Origin: Streptomyces sp. NRRL S-37 | GTDB lineage: Bacteria; Actinomycetota; Actinomycetes; Streptomycetales; Streptomycetaceae | DNA: 64,000 nucleotides | Direction of reading: 5' to 3' | NCBI RefSeq assembly: GCF_000721605.1 | Contig: NZ_JOIZ01000018.1 | Span: 1-64,000, forward strand | Part shown: positions 1 to 8,110 of the stretch, piece by piece | How positions within the stretch are numbered: position 1 is the first letter of the stretch | How the letters are laid out: each line of letters starts with the position of its first letter | Made by a program: the position numbers and the translations under genes | Notes under the pieces: model-generated | Databases searched by the model: none | What the model saw: only the letters and a program-made list of their open reading frames with translations | Told to the model about the DNA's origin: nothing

Positions 1-678
1 GCGCAGCCACTCGGGCCGGGCGACGTTGATGCCGCCCTCGCCCTGCACGGTCTCGACGATCACGGCGGCGGGCTTGTTGAGGCCGGAGCCCTGGTCCTCG
101 AGGAGTCGCTCGAACCACAGGAAGTCCGGGACCCGGCCGTCGAAGTAGTTGTCGAACGGCATCGGCGTGCCGTGCACCAGCGGGATGCCGGCGCCGGCCC
201 GCTTGAAGGCGTTGCCGGTCACGGCGAGCGAGCCCAGCGACATGCCGTGGAAGGCGTTGGTGAACGACACGATGGCCTCGCGCCCCTTCACCTTCCGGGC
301 CAGCTTCAGCGCGGACTCCACGGCGTTGGTGCCCGTCGGGCCCGGGAACATGACCTTGTACGGCAGGTCACGCGGGCGCAGTACCAGGTTCTGGAAGGTC
401 TCCAGGAAACGGCGCTTGGCCGTGGTGGCCATGTCGAGGCCGTGGGTGACGCCGTCGCGCTCCAGGTAGTCGAGCAGGGCCCGTTTCAGCACGGGGTTGT
501 TGTGCCCGTAGTTCAGCGAACCGGCCCCGGCGAAGAAGTCGAGATAGGTGTGGCCGTCCTCGTCGGTGAGGTAGGGCCCGTGCGCGCGGTCGAACACCGC
601 CGGCCAGTCGCGGCAGTAGCTACGCACCTCGGATTCCAAGGTCTCGAAGACGCTTAAGGCGGGCGGCATGATGGTCAT
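1..678 (-). CDS. ectB: EctB, diaminobutyrate-2-oxoglutarate transaminase (3' end outside window)
   Basis: PLP-dependent aminotransferase that makes L-2,4-diaminobutyrate from aspartate semialdehyde, the first step of ectoine synthesis. The visible 226 residues begin [18 protein letters not shown] and contain the class III aminotransferase stretch [20 protein letters not shown] and [17 protein letters not shown], closely matching streptomycete EctB. The PLP lysine lies beyond the window edge. The ATG at 678 has GGGAG five bases upstream. It lies 19 bp after the BtrH-like gene, so it is last or near-last in the operon. Codon 8 is TTA, which is rare in Streptomyces. In classical clusters ectB follows ectA directly; here three genes separate them. 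Confidence 0.93.
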   Translation of the reverse strand, partial: MTIMPPALSVFETLESEVRSYCRDWPAVFDRAHGPYLTDEDGHTYLDFFAGAGSLNYGHNNPVLKRALLDYLERDGVTHGLDMATTAKRRFLETFQNLVLRPRDLPYKVMFPGPTGTNAVESALKLARKVKGREAIVSFTNAFHGMSLGSLAVTGNAFKRAGAGIPLVHGTPMPFDNYFDGRVPDFLWFERLLEDQGSGLNKPAAVIVETVQGEGGINVARPEWLR

Positions 679-697
679 GCGTACTCCCGGAGGGTCG

Positions 698-1648
698 TCA
701 AGCAGCGGTGGTTGACGCGGAGGAGGTCTCTGACAGGCGCTGGGCCTGGTCCACGTCCTCGTACAGGAGGGACAGCAGCACCTCGTGCAAGCCCTCAGGA
801 GGTGTGTTGCCGCGTCGCAGGCGGCGCACGGCCAGATAGCACTGGCCGGCGAACCTGGCCCAGGCATCGGTGTGGCGGATGAACGGTTCACACACCTCGT
901 GAGGGACGGTGTGCGTCAGCCACTGCGCGTGCAGGCGGCGTGAACGCGCAAGGAGCCAGCCCTCCAGCAGCAGCGCCTCGGCGGCGGTCGAGGGGTCGTC
1001 GTAGTCCTGGTACTTCTGCACGTAGACGCGCATGAGGTGGCTCGCTTCGCTCAGGCTGGAGGCGTTGCGCTGAAGCGTGTGCGCTATGCCGGGTCGCTGC
1101 GGTGCCGTCGCCTCGACCTCGCCGACGCGTAGGCTCTGCCCTGCCAGTCGTTCCTCGAACTCCCCGCGGCTGATCACCCATGCCGATGGCCTGGCAGGAC
1201 CGTAGGGGGTGTCGTTGTGGTACGCGTCGACCACTTCCACACTCTCCTCGTCCCGGCGCAGGAGCAGGAAGCTGTGGTCCATGTGGGCGTGACCGGCGTA
1301 GGGACACCAGGGCAGCGCGTAGGCGTCTGCCACCACGTAGATGGCGTGCTGTGGCGAGGTCGGCGCATCGAGCAGGCGGAAGGCGCCGCTGACGGAACTC
1401 GGCCGGCTGATGTTCCGCAACCGTATCCCCGCCAGGACGTGCGCGTCTGACACGTGCTGGTCGATCGATGGCTCGACCGTGGGCAGCGACGTGACCGGCG
1501 ACGCAGTCGTGTGAAAGCGTAGCGGGGCGCCGAGCAGGCGGTGGGTTCCGCTGCTGTGCACGCTGTCGGCCAGCACGGCGATGTTCGCCTGTATGCAGTC
1601 GAAGGCGGTCGCATCAATGCCCTCGATGATCGGCTGCCACCGACTCAT
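698..1648 (-). CDS. BtrH-like acyltransferase (BtrH_N / DUF4872 type)
   Basis: A 316-residue protein whose first half resembles the butirosin biosynthesis protein H N-terminal domain. BtrH moves an acyl group from an acyl carrier protein onto an aminoglycoside amine. A cysteine-protease-like triad can be proposed: Cys near residue 17 ([11 protein letters not shown]), His in [12 protein letters not shown], and Asp in [10 protein letters not shown]. The second half is helical and unassigned. The start ATG at 1648 overlaps the ectC stop by 4 bp, so the two are translationally coupled. With a carrier protein two genes upstream, the likely role is transfer or release of an ACP-bound ectoine-pathway acyl group. 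Family assignment rests on motif pattern, not a search; a thioesterase or peptidase role is possible. Confidence 0.7.
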   Translation of the reverse strand: MSRWQPIIEGIDATAFDCIQANIAVLADSVHSSGTHRLLGAPLRFHTTASPVTSLPTVEPSIDQHVSDAHVLAGIRLRNISRPSSVSGAFRLLDAPTSPQHAIYVVADAYALPWCPYAGHAHMDHSFLLLRRDEESVEVVDAYHNDTPYGPARPSAWVISRGEFEERLAGQSLRVGEVEATAPQRPGIAHTLQRNASSLSEASHLMRVYVQKYQDYDDPSTAAEALLLEGWLLARSRRLHAQWLTHTVPHEVCEPFIRHTDAWARFAGQCYLAVRRLRRGNTPPEGLHEVLLSLLYEDVDQAQRLSETSSASTTAA

Positions 1649-2079
1649 GAGGGTGCGTTCTCGGCAGTGATGACCGTGGTGCTCGGCGTGTCCTGGGTGG
1701 CTGGCGGTGGGTAAGCCCCGTTTTCGTCGTGGACCTCCGCGCCTGTCACTGCCGGCGTGAACACGCAGAGGAACCGCATCTCGGTGGAGGCCCTCAGGGT
1801 GTGCCGGTCGTGCTCGTTCAGAACATAGAGGGAGCCTTCGCGGAGCGGGTGGACCCGGCCGGTGGCGTGGTCCTCGATCTCTCCTGCTCCGGCGATGCAA
1901 TACACGGATTCCAGGTGGTGCAGGTACTCCAGCGTGTACTCGGCTCCGGCGTAGGCGATGGTGTCGTGCAGGGAGTAGCCCAGACCATCGCCGGCCAGGA
2001 GCAGCCGTCGACTGCGCCATTGGGTGGTGCGGACGTCCTGGTCGCTTCCGGTGATGTCGTCGACATTCTTCACTATCAC
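1645..2079 (-). CDS. ectC: EctC, ectoine synthase
   Basis: Cupin-fold cyclase that closes N-gamma-acetyl-diaminobutyrate to ectoine. The 144-residue product starts MIVKNVDDITGSDQDVRTTQ, as in other EctC proteins. The iron ligands known from structural work on EctC, Glu57, Tyr85 and His93, fall at exactly those positions (HHLESVYC; SLYVLNEHDRH). It should therefore be catalytically competent. It starts 12 bp after the carrier protein gene and overlaps the BtrH-like gene by ATGA. The C-terminal tail after NGAYPPP is longer than usual and rich in Thr and Ala. Confidence 0.92.
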   Translation of the reverse strand: MIVKNVDDITGSDQDVRTTQWRSRRLLLAGDGLGYSLHDTIAYAGAEYTLEYLHHLESVYCIAGAGEIEDHATGRVHPLREGSLYVLNEHDRHTLRASTEMRFLCVFTPAVTGAEVHDENGAYPPPATQDTPSTTVITAENAPS

Positions 2080-2091
2080 GTGCTTTTCTCC

Positions 2092-2352
2092 CTACGCCTG
2101 TGACGTCGCCGCGCTCTTATCGATTGCGGACCATAAGTCGCGCACCGTGCGGAGGTGCGCGAGGTCCTCGTCCGCGATCGAAAAGCCGAAGTGTTCTTCG
2201 ACCTCCTCAAGCAGCTCGATGATTTTCATCGAATCCATACCGAGGTCTTGTTCCAAATTCGCCTCAAGGAGGCGGTCCGCTGACATATCTGGCACCGGCC
2301 GACGGCGAACGAGTGCGAGCAGTTCGACTTCTCCATCGCCTCGACTACCCAA
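2092..2352 (-). CDS. Stand-alone acyl carrier protein in the ectoine operon
   Basis: A discrete 86-residue phosphopantetheine carrier. The attachment motif DLGMDSMKIIELLEEVE puts the modified serine at about residue 41, followed by the usual acidic recognition helix and a second helix ending DLWSAIDKS. The start is probably the TTG at 2352, with GAGAGAGG eight bases upstream; no ATG fits. It sits between ectA (36 bp) and ectC (12 bp). The gene is less GC-rich than the rest of the window and contains a TTA leucine codon at 2136-2134, so translation may need the bldA tRNA. A carrier protein is not part of any standard ectoine pathway, so a tethered intermediate is inferred. Confidence 0.9.
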   Translation of the reverse strand: MGSRGDGEVELLALVRRRPVPDMSADRLLEANLEQDLGMDSMKIIELLEEVEEHFGFSIADEDLAHLRTVRDLWSAIDKSAATSQA

Positions 2353-2388
2353 TCGAATGACCTCTCTCGTCAGAGTTATCAGCTGCTA

Positions 2389-2889
2389 TCACAGACTGGA
2401 AAACCGGATCGGGCCTATTCGGTAGAGAACTTCACTGGGATGCCCGTCCGGGAACTGGGACGCGTCGAAGAGTGTGGACCGCTCCACGGAGGCGCCCGTA
2501 TCGCTCGCGAACTTTTCCAGCATCATGATGACGGGGCGGTTGCCAGGGTTCACCGTGGTTTCCAGGTGGGTCACGCCGTGAGTTCCCGCCCGCCGCAGCA
2601 GAGTCTCCAGCATCGCCCCGGGAAGGCCGGGACGACGATCTTCCGGGTCCGCAGCCGTCTGCCAGGCGAACAGCACGTCAGGCACTTCCTGCCTGCGATA
2701 GCCCGTGATGAAGCCGATGACTTCGCCGTCTTCTCGCTCCGCGACGACAGAGCTCTCAGAAAAGTCACGACACCACATCAAGTAGCTGTAAAGGCTGTTC
2801 CGGTCGAGATTTTCACTGCGATTCACAAGATGCCACATACGTGACGCATCGCCCACTTCTGGCGGACGAAGCAAGTAAGAGCCGCTCAT
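2389..2889 (-). CDS. ectA: EctA, diaminobutyrate acetyltransferase
   Basis: GNAT-fold enzyme that acetylates the 4-amino group of diaminobutyrate. The 166-residue product from the ATG at 2889 (MSGSYLLRPPEVGDASRMW) has the EctA signatures YSYLMWCRDFSESSVVAE, GEVIGFITGYRR, HLETTVNPGNRP and the C-terminal EVLYRIGPI. GGGAAGGA lies about 12 bases upstream. An in-frame start at 2964 would add 25 residues not typical of the family. The CoA-pyrophosphate loop reads RRPGLPG, with proline where family members usually have Gly or Ala, so the acyl donor may differ. It is the first gene of the operon. Confidence 0.9.
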   Translation of the reverse strand: MSGSYLLRPPEVGDASRMWHLVNRSENLDRNSLYSYLMWCRDFSESSVVAEREDGEVIGFITGYRRQEVPDVLFAWQTAADPEDRRPGLPGAMLETLLRRAGTHGVTHLETTVNPGNRPVIMMLEKFASDTGASVERSTLFDASQFPDGHPSEVLYRIGPIRFSSL

Positions 2890-3352
2890 CGAGGAAGCAA
2901 TCCTTCCCTGGCTTTTCCCTTCGAGCCGGCCAGTTGCCGCCGACCAACAACATGATCTGTGCACGCATTTGCACTGTCAAGCCGTCGCCGCAGCACCCGA
3001 AATACGGGACCCCGAATCCCCGAAATTCATCAACCCAAGCCCGCCGGGACGGAAATCGACTGAAACTGTCGCAATCCCAGCCACTTTCGCGCACTATGCG
3101 AGAAATTTCCTACTCGCCAGTTTTATTACGACCCGGGAGTGCCGGCGTCGCCACCCAACGGGGGCGTGGCCTCGACCTGTGATGTGCGTCACATCGCATC
3201 GTTCAACATTTTCAGCCACGCTTCAGCAGTGAATTCTTTACGAAGTCATTCACGGTTTAAAGATCAACCTTTTCATGGCGGTAGCGCCGGCGGACTGCAC
3301 CTCTCGCAATTCCGTAGGTGAGGCAGCTGGATGATCACCGGTCCGGCGCACG
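2890..3352. promoter_or_regulatory. Upstream region of the ectoine operon
   Basis: About 460 bp without a credible gene. The short open frames across it lack ribosome sites and streptomycete codon use. The stretch 3195-3290 is unusually AT-rich for this genome. It must hold the ectA promoter, reading leftward. A CRP-type palindrome at 3178-3193 is the only clear motif. No convincing -10/-35 pair was identified. Confidence 0.5.
3178..3193. promoter_or_regulatory. CRP/FNR-type palindrome
   Basis: The 16-mer TGTGATGTGCGTCACA is a perfect TGTGA-N6-TCACA palindrome and also fits the GTG-N6-GNCAC pattern reported for streptomycete Crp. It lies about 290 bp upstream of ectA and 160 bp upstream of the broken plasmid gene on the other side, so its target is uncertain. 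Confidence 0.5.
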
Positions 3353-4000
3353 GTGACGGGGGCAGCTTTGTGCGATCAGCTCATGATTGCCCTCGCTCAG
3401 CACCGCATCGCCACCACCGGCCAGCTGCGCCGGGTGCTGCGCCCGGACGGCACATGGCAGCTGATCTCCCGCGCCCTGAACAAGTTGCGCTCCGACGGCT
3501 TCGTCGACCACACGGTGCTGCCCGGCTCGGACCGCTCCCCCGCCCATGCCCGGTACCTCACGCCCGACGGCGCGCGTCCGACGAGGGACCTGCCGGTCCT
3601 GCGGGGGGCGGCCGCCCTGCCCGATCGCCTCCACCACGGCGGCGTCGCTGAAGACGGCGCACACCCTGACCGTGGTGCGCGCCCATCTGGCCTTCGCATC
3701 CGATACCCGCCGGTGAAGGACAACGGGTGGTGGCCGACGCCGTCCTGCACTACACGCTCGTCAAGGGCGAGCAGCGGCGTAAGCTGCGCGCGTTCGTGGA
3801 GGTCGGCCGCGCCACCATGAGCGGTGAGCGGCTGGCGGTGAAGCTGATCGAGTACGCGCGGCTGCATCAGTACGAGGCCCAGCCCGCCGGCCGGCGCGTC
3901 GCCGCGGAGCCCGGCCGGGTGCGCTGGTATCCGGTCTTCCCCCGCGTGCTGTTCGTCCTCCAGACCGCACCCCGGCCCCGCCACCTCGCGGCCCCCGCGC
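3353..4000 (+). pseudogene. Replication-relaxation family protein, broken
   Basis: Pieces of one plasmid-type replication-relaxation protein appear in successive frames. First comes a winged-helix-like N-terminus (QLMIALAQHRIATTGQLRRV ... ARYLTPDGAR). Then AASLKTAHTLTVVRAHLAFA appears in another frame, then VADAVLHYTLVKGEQRRKLR and SGERLAVKLIEYARLHQYE in a third. At least two frameshifts and a small deletion near 3715 have destroyed it. The family is found on conjugative plasmids and integrative elements of Streptomyces, so this marks a decayed element. Confidence 0.7.
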
Positions 4001-4149
4001 CGCCGAGCAGTCCGCCTGCCGAACAGCCCAGCCAAGAGCGCTCCCCCTACGCGACAGCTCCGACGGCACCGCAGACCAGGAGCAACGCCCCCTCCGCCTC
4101 GCCGGCTCAGACGCCCGACACCTCAGCCACCGCCACCGACCCCACCACG

Positions 4150-4803
4150 GCCGCGCCGACGTCGGCCCAGACCGACGGACCGTTGAACCCGCGGATCGTG
4201 CCGGGGGCCACGGCCCCCGGCTGGCCCAGCTCGCCGTCCTGCTCCTTTTCCGGCCCGGGCGCAGCTCCGAGACCCCGTGTGCCGACATGGACCCCGCCCA
4301 CCCCTGGCACCTGGATACCCTCAACGCCCGTATGCAGGGCCTGTGCCGCTCGCTGGGCAACGATCCCGACGCAATCCCTACGTGCCGTGCCGCAAGAGCG
4401 GCCAAGACCCCTACCGCCTCTCCCCCGCCGTCCGATGCGCCTGGACCCGCTTCCTGCAGCTCGTCGAACGCGCCCTGCCCTCGGGCCCGGCCGCGGCCTA
4501 CCCGACCTCGAGCGGGCACTCTCACCGGTACGCGGCAAACCGTTCGGTGGCACCCCGCTGCCGTGGGCCGAGCCCTACCAGCAGGAGATGCCCCCGGATC
4601 GTCGACGTGGCGCACACCGTGGCCATCCACCGCACCGCCCCCGGTCCCCACCACGACCTCAGCGCCGCCCGCCAGGCCCTCGCGACCGGCCTCGACGTCG
4701 ACAACGCCGCCGAACTCCTCCACCGCGACTGGTGCCGGCTCGAACACGCGGCCGGGAACCGGCAGGGACTGCACACCACGCTCACCCGCGTCCAACAGGT
4801 CGA
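4150..4803 (+). pseudogene. BTAD-domain protein of conjugative elements, broken
   Basis: Fragments of one gene alternate between frames in the right order: GPLNPRIVPGATAPG, HPWHLDTLNARMQGLCRSLG, SGQDPYRLSPAVRCAWTRFL, ERALSPVRGKPFGGTPLPWA and HHDLSAARQALATGLDVDNA, ending near RQGLHTTLTRVQQV. The last part is a bacterial transcriptional activation (BTAD) helical repeat region. This protein type usually sits beside replication-relaxation genes on streptomycete plasmids, as here. At least four frameshifts make it non-functional. Confidence 0.65.
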
Positions 4804-5508
4804 CCGGGAATGCGCACGCTCCCTCTTCGCGGACCTGACACGGGACGCCACGGTGCCGCTGGACCCCGACGAGCTCCTCCACATGCCTGGCCTGCGGCAG
4901 CACGTCCGCGTCCTCTTCGGCGACACAGCAGTGCGCTGCTGCAAGCACACGATGCGCTGGATGTACGACGAGCGGGACGTCCGTTCCGCCGACCAGGCCC
5001 TGGCGGGCCTGCACGTGGACCTGGGTGACGTCGTCGACGTGCAGCTGCCGCGTACCGCGACCTCCCGCAGCGCGCCCCGGAGGAACGCCGCCGGCCCGAC
5101 TGATGGCGCACGCTGAGCTCGTGGATGGTAGACCGGGCCCGTCACAAGCTGGTCCAGGAGAGCCGTCCCCACGACGAGTGGGGCGACTGGCGAGTCATCG
5201 GCGGCCACGGACTGCCCGGGGGCCTGACGTGGGACGAGTTCGTCGCCTCCAGCAGCCAGGCCCGGCACCTGCGGAACATCGCAGGCACCCGGCCCCTCCA
5301 GCTGCTGGCCCGGTCCGGTTCGACCTGGCTTCTGCCCCGCGCCTACACCGAGTTCCTGGACCGCAAGGCCAGGCACAGCACCCCGTCGCGTGCCTGCCGG
5401 CAGAGGGCCGGGGTGAAGCCTTCCGGGAAGCACGGGCTCGCCGCGAGCGAGAACGGGCCCCGGGCGGCAGGGACGACGGCCTTCACGGTCAGCCTCCGTG
5501 CACGGTGA
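4804..5508 (+). pseudogene. Unrecognised gene remnants
   Basis: Joined directly to the BTAD relic is an unrecognised coding-like stretch (ECARSLFADLTRDATVPLDP ... RCCKHTMRWMYDERDVRSAD) ending at a stop near 5116. A second stretch in another frame (5125-5508) contains EWGDWRVIGGHGLPGGLTWD and PLQLLARSGSTWLLPRAYTE. Both could be parts of one frameshifted gene. I cannot name a family. The 5125-5508 frame could be a small intact gene, but its C-terminal third looks random. Confidence 0.35.
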
Positions 5509-5860
5509 GCCGGTAGCCCTCGGGGCCGGTGAAGGAGAATGTCGGCCCGAAGGGACTGTCCTGCAGCGGGGTGACGTCCTGTGTGCCGGCGGCGAGGAGC
5601 TGTTCGCGCAGTGCCGGGGCGTCGGTGGTGCGCAGCCACAGCGCTACGCCCAGGCCGGGACGTACGACATCGTCCAGGTCGACGCCGGGCAGCGGCTCGC
5701 GGACGGCGAACGGGATCGGGGTGGTGGCGAAGACGACCGCGTGGGCCGGCCCACCGGGGGCCCGCCGCAGCCCGAGTCGCTCCTCGAAGAACGCGGCCGC
5801 AGCCGGTACGTCCCTCACCTGCAGGGCGACGAAATCGGGGCCTTCGACGGTGGCGGTCAT
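5489..5860 (-). CDS. VOC-family (glyoxalase/bleomycin-resistance fold) protein
   Basis: A 123-residue single-domain vicinal-oxygen-chelate protein (DFVALQVRDVPAAAAFFEER ... PFGPTFSFTGPEGYRLTVHG). The family includes glyoxalases, dioxygenases and antibiotic-binding proteins; the substrate is unknown. It starts at the ATG at 5860, preceded by GGAGGCACC. It is divergent from a MarR regulator 93 bp away, and the gap carries two similar palindromes, so it is very likely that regulator's target. A role in detoxifying or sequestering a small inducer is inferred. Confidence 0.85.
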   Translation of the reverse strand: MTATVEGPDFVALQVRDVPAAAAFFEERLGLRRAPGGPAHAVVFATTPIPFAVREPLPGVDLDDVVRPGLGVALWLRTTDAPALREQLLAAGTQDVTPLQDSPFGPTFSFTGPEGYRLTVHGG

Positions 5861-5890
5861 GGTGCCTCCAAGGGTGGTTTCCGGAACTTG

Positions 5891-5910
5891 CATGTCAGAA
5901 CTTTGACATA
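5891..5910. promoter_or_regulatory. MarR operator 1
   Basis: CATGTCA-N6-TGACATA, a near-perfect inverted repeat located 30 bp upstream of the VOC gene. It matches operator 2 in both half-sites and spacing; the two centres are 46 bp apart. Confidence 0.65.
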
Positions 5911-5936
5911 GGCGAACGTAGACGCCGACCGCACGG

Positions 5937-5956
5937 CATGTCAAAATGCTGACATG
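5937..5956. promoter_or_regulatory. MarR operator 2 over the regulator start codon
   Basis: CATGTCA-N6-TGACATG, a perfect inverted repeat whose right arm contains the ATG (5954) of the MarR gene. Binding here would block the regulator's own expression, as expected for autorepression. Confidence 0.7.
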
Positions 5957-6415
5957 GAAGACCGTGCGCCTGTCCCACCGCCGCATCCAGCCGAGGACGT
6001 CACCGAGCACGTGGGATACCGCCTCAAGAAGGCCTCGGCCGCCTTGCGCAGCGCCATGGACAAGGCCCTGCGCGAACACGACCTCACCGTCCCCCAGTAC
6101 TCCTGCCTGGAACTCCTCGACGAACATCCCGGCTTGTCCAACGCCGACCTCGCCCGAGGTACCTTCGTCACCCGGCAGTCCGCCAACGTCGTCCTGCGCG
6201 GCCTCAAGGACGCCGGCCTGATCACCCGAGCGGCCAGCACCGATCACGGCCGCGCCCTGCCCATCCACCTCACCGCGGCCGGGCAGCGGCGTTTGCACAC
6301 CGCCCGCAATGCCGTATACGCCATCGAGGAACGCATGATCAAAAGCATCCCTGCACGTCGGCTGACCGCCCTCCTGGCCGACCTCGACGCCATGACCGAA
6401 GCCCTCGACACCTGA
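5954..6415 (+). CDS. MarR-family transcriptional regulator
   Basis: A 153-residue winged-helix regulator. The recognition region reads SNADLARGTFVTRQSANVVL, the wing GLITRAASTDHGRALPIHLT, and flanking helices would form the dimer interface (YRLKKASAALRSAMDKALRE). The start ATG lies inside operator 2. It probably represses itself and the divergent VOC gene until a ligand binds. It is intact although surrounded by decayed mobile DNA. Confidence 0.88.
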   Translation: MEDRAPVPPPHPAEDVTEHVGYRLKKASAALRSAMDKALREHDLTVPQYSCLELLDEHPGLSNADLARGTFVTRQSANVVLRGLKDAGLITRAASTDHGRALPIHLTAAGQRRLHTARNAVYAIEERMIKSIPARRLTALLADLDAMTEALDT

Positions 6416-6859
6416 CCGTCGGCCCCTCCTCCGGGCGGAACGGACCGGCGTCCATGCGGAAGGTTCCCCTGAATTCCCGGCCGACGGTCCAGGCCTCGCC
6501 CAGGAAGGCGAGGCGGTCGGACTTCGTCTCCACCGACTCGATGGAGACGAGCGGACCTTCACCACCAGAGCCGGCCTGACCAGGTCCATGACCCTGCGGG
6601 CGATCGCCTCACCGTTGCCCATGGCCCGGGTGACCGCGGACACGGCCTGCGGTGGTGCACGTTCGCCTGTACGCCGACAGGTGGGCGTGAGATCGGCCAG
6701 GAGGCCGATGGCCTCGGTGATGCAGCGGTGATCGTGCCGACGCCGAATCCGGTGGCGAGCTGGACATCGGTACGCCCGTTGCGCAGGTGGGCGAGTGCCG
6801 AGTGTGAGGAGAGCACGCCCCACCGCTCATCCGGCCGAGGCCCAGCCCGTCCAGCCAGC
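6416..6859. other. Decayed sequence without an intact gene
   Basis: No intact gene. On the minus strand near 6640-6830 there are traces of an IS5-like transposase N-terminus: ALAHLRNGRTDVQLATGFGV, then TEAIGLLADLTPT in another frame. A further coding-like scrap (ETKSDRLAFLGEAWTVGREF) lies near 6470-6535 on the minus strand. I cannot assign it. Confidence 0.4.
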
Positions 6860-7440
6860 CTGTGCGGGCACCGGACGTCCGCCGAAAATGCAGTACCCCG
6901 AGCCCGCGCAGACCGTGAAGGAGCTGGTCATCGTGGCCTGGAAGGCGGCCGCACGCCCGGTGTCCTGGCCGGAGGGATCCTGGCCGGGCAAGGGCCAAAG
7001 CGGCTTCAAGCGCATGTACTCGCGGCTCGTCGCCCTGCGCATCCGCCCGGCCGGACGCGGCATCCGCCGGGCCACCGGCGGTCCGGAGCCGCCCGAGCGG
7101 TGACTGCTGGCCGAATGGCCCGCCGGTGAGAGCGAACCGGTGCAGTTCTGGCTGTCGAACCTGCCTTCCGGCATGCCCCTGGCCACGCTGGTACGGCCGG
7201 CCAAACTCCGCCGGCACACCGGACACGACTACCGCGAGATGAAACAAGCCTGGAACTGGGCCAGTTCGAAGGCCGCACCTGGAACGGCCGGCGCCACCAC
7301 GTCACCCTCGTCTCCGCCGCCCATGCCTTCCGCACCCTGCAACGACTGGCCCGAGACCCAAAAGACGCGGCGCCGGCCCCACCTGCCACCACGACATCCC
7401 CACACCCATACAAACCTGACCAAGCCCTACTGGAAGTGCT
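6860..7440 (+). pseudogene. IS701-family transposase, C-terminal relic
   Basis: Fragments of an IS701-type DDE transposase in shifting frames: AQTVKELVIVAWKAAARPVS, GQSGFKRMYSRLVALRIRPA, then EPVQFWLSNLPSGMPLATLV with AKLR ... HDYREMKQA, then FEGRTWNGR with VTLVSAAHAFRTLQRLARDP. The conserved glutamate region (EHDYREMKQALGLAHFEGRT in intact copies) is interrupted. The N-terminal half is missing. Confidence 0.65.
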
Positions 7441-7620
7441 CTCCACGGCGCGGATGCACGTCCACCCCGATGCCGTGCACCCACAGGTCGCCGGCGTCGC
7501 CGGCGCCGATGTCCCAGGCGGTCACTTCGTCCGGGCACACGGTGCCGCGGGCCCGCAGACCGGTGACGATCAGGCGCGCGAGTGCGGCGGCCGCGGTCGG
7601 GTCCGTCTCGGGCATCTGAG

Positions 7621-8088
7621 AGGGCGTTTGAAGTGGGCAACTTGCCGTTTACGTCCTAGTACGTTCCTCGCCAGGTGGGTGTCGTCTCGTCCGTTATGCG
7701 TCTGGTGAGGTTGTCGAGCGAGGCGATGTGGATCATGGCCTCGGAGCTGGCGGTGAGGGTCTCGTAGTCGCGGGCAAGGCGGCGGTGCATCATGATCCAA
7801 CCGATACTCCGCTCGACCACCCAGCGCCTTTTCACGACCTGAAAGCCGCGGGCCTCTGGGTTCCTGTTGACGACTTCGACGTCGATTCCGAGGCGGGCGC
7901 CGTGCTCGACGACGGCGTTCTTGAAGCCGGTGTCGACCCAGCTCTTGGAGATGGTGGGGTACGTCTCCTTTGCCTGGTCGAGGAGGCGAATTCCCAGGGC
8001 GTTCTCCGACAGGCCGGCGGCGGTGACAGTCACGGCGAGTATGAGGCCGATCGTGTCGGTGAGGATGCCGCGCTTCCGGCCGACGATC
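7621..8088 (-). pseudogene. IS5-family transposase C-terminal half
   Basis: The C-terminal half of an IS5-type transposase reads IVGRKRGILTDTIGLILAVT, WVDTGFKNAVVEHGARLGID, then VVKRRWVVERSIGWIMMHRR with the catalytic glutamate, ending TPTWRGTY. It is cut exactly at the TA next to the IS630 element. The missing N-terminal half is not found beyond the other end of that element, so the insertion came with a deletion or into an already truncated copy. Its own end is probably near GAGAGGGCGTTTG at 7619. Confidence 0.75.
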
Positions 8089-8110
8089 TACTGACTTCGG
8101 CTCGTTAGGG
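8089..8110 (+). repeat. IS630 left terminal repeat with TA
   Basis: TACTGACTTCGGCTCGTTAG and two further bases match the complement of the right end at 21 of 22 positions (one T/C difference). The leading TA is the duplicated target. Confidence 0.85.

Noticed and set aside
698..2020. A 440-codon version of the BtrH-like gene starting at 2020
   Set aside because: The first 124 codons run through ectC in another frame. The ATG at 1648 overlapping the ectC stop fits translational coupling and family length.
7427..7615. A 62-codon minus-strand frame with a plausible-looking sequence (GDLWVHGIGVDVHPRRGEHF)
   Set aside because: It may be a scrap of a real gene, but it has no family match I recognise, no clear ribosome site and is sandwiched between transposase relics.
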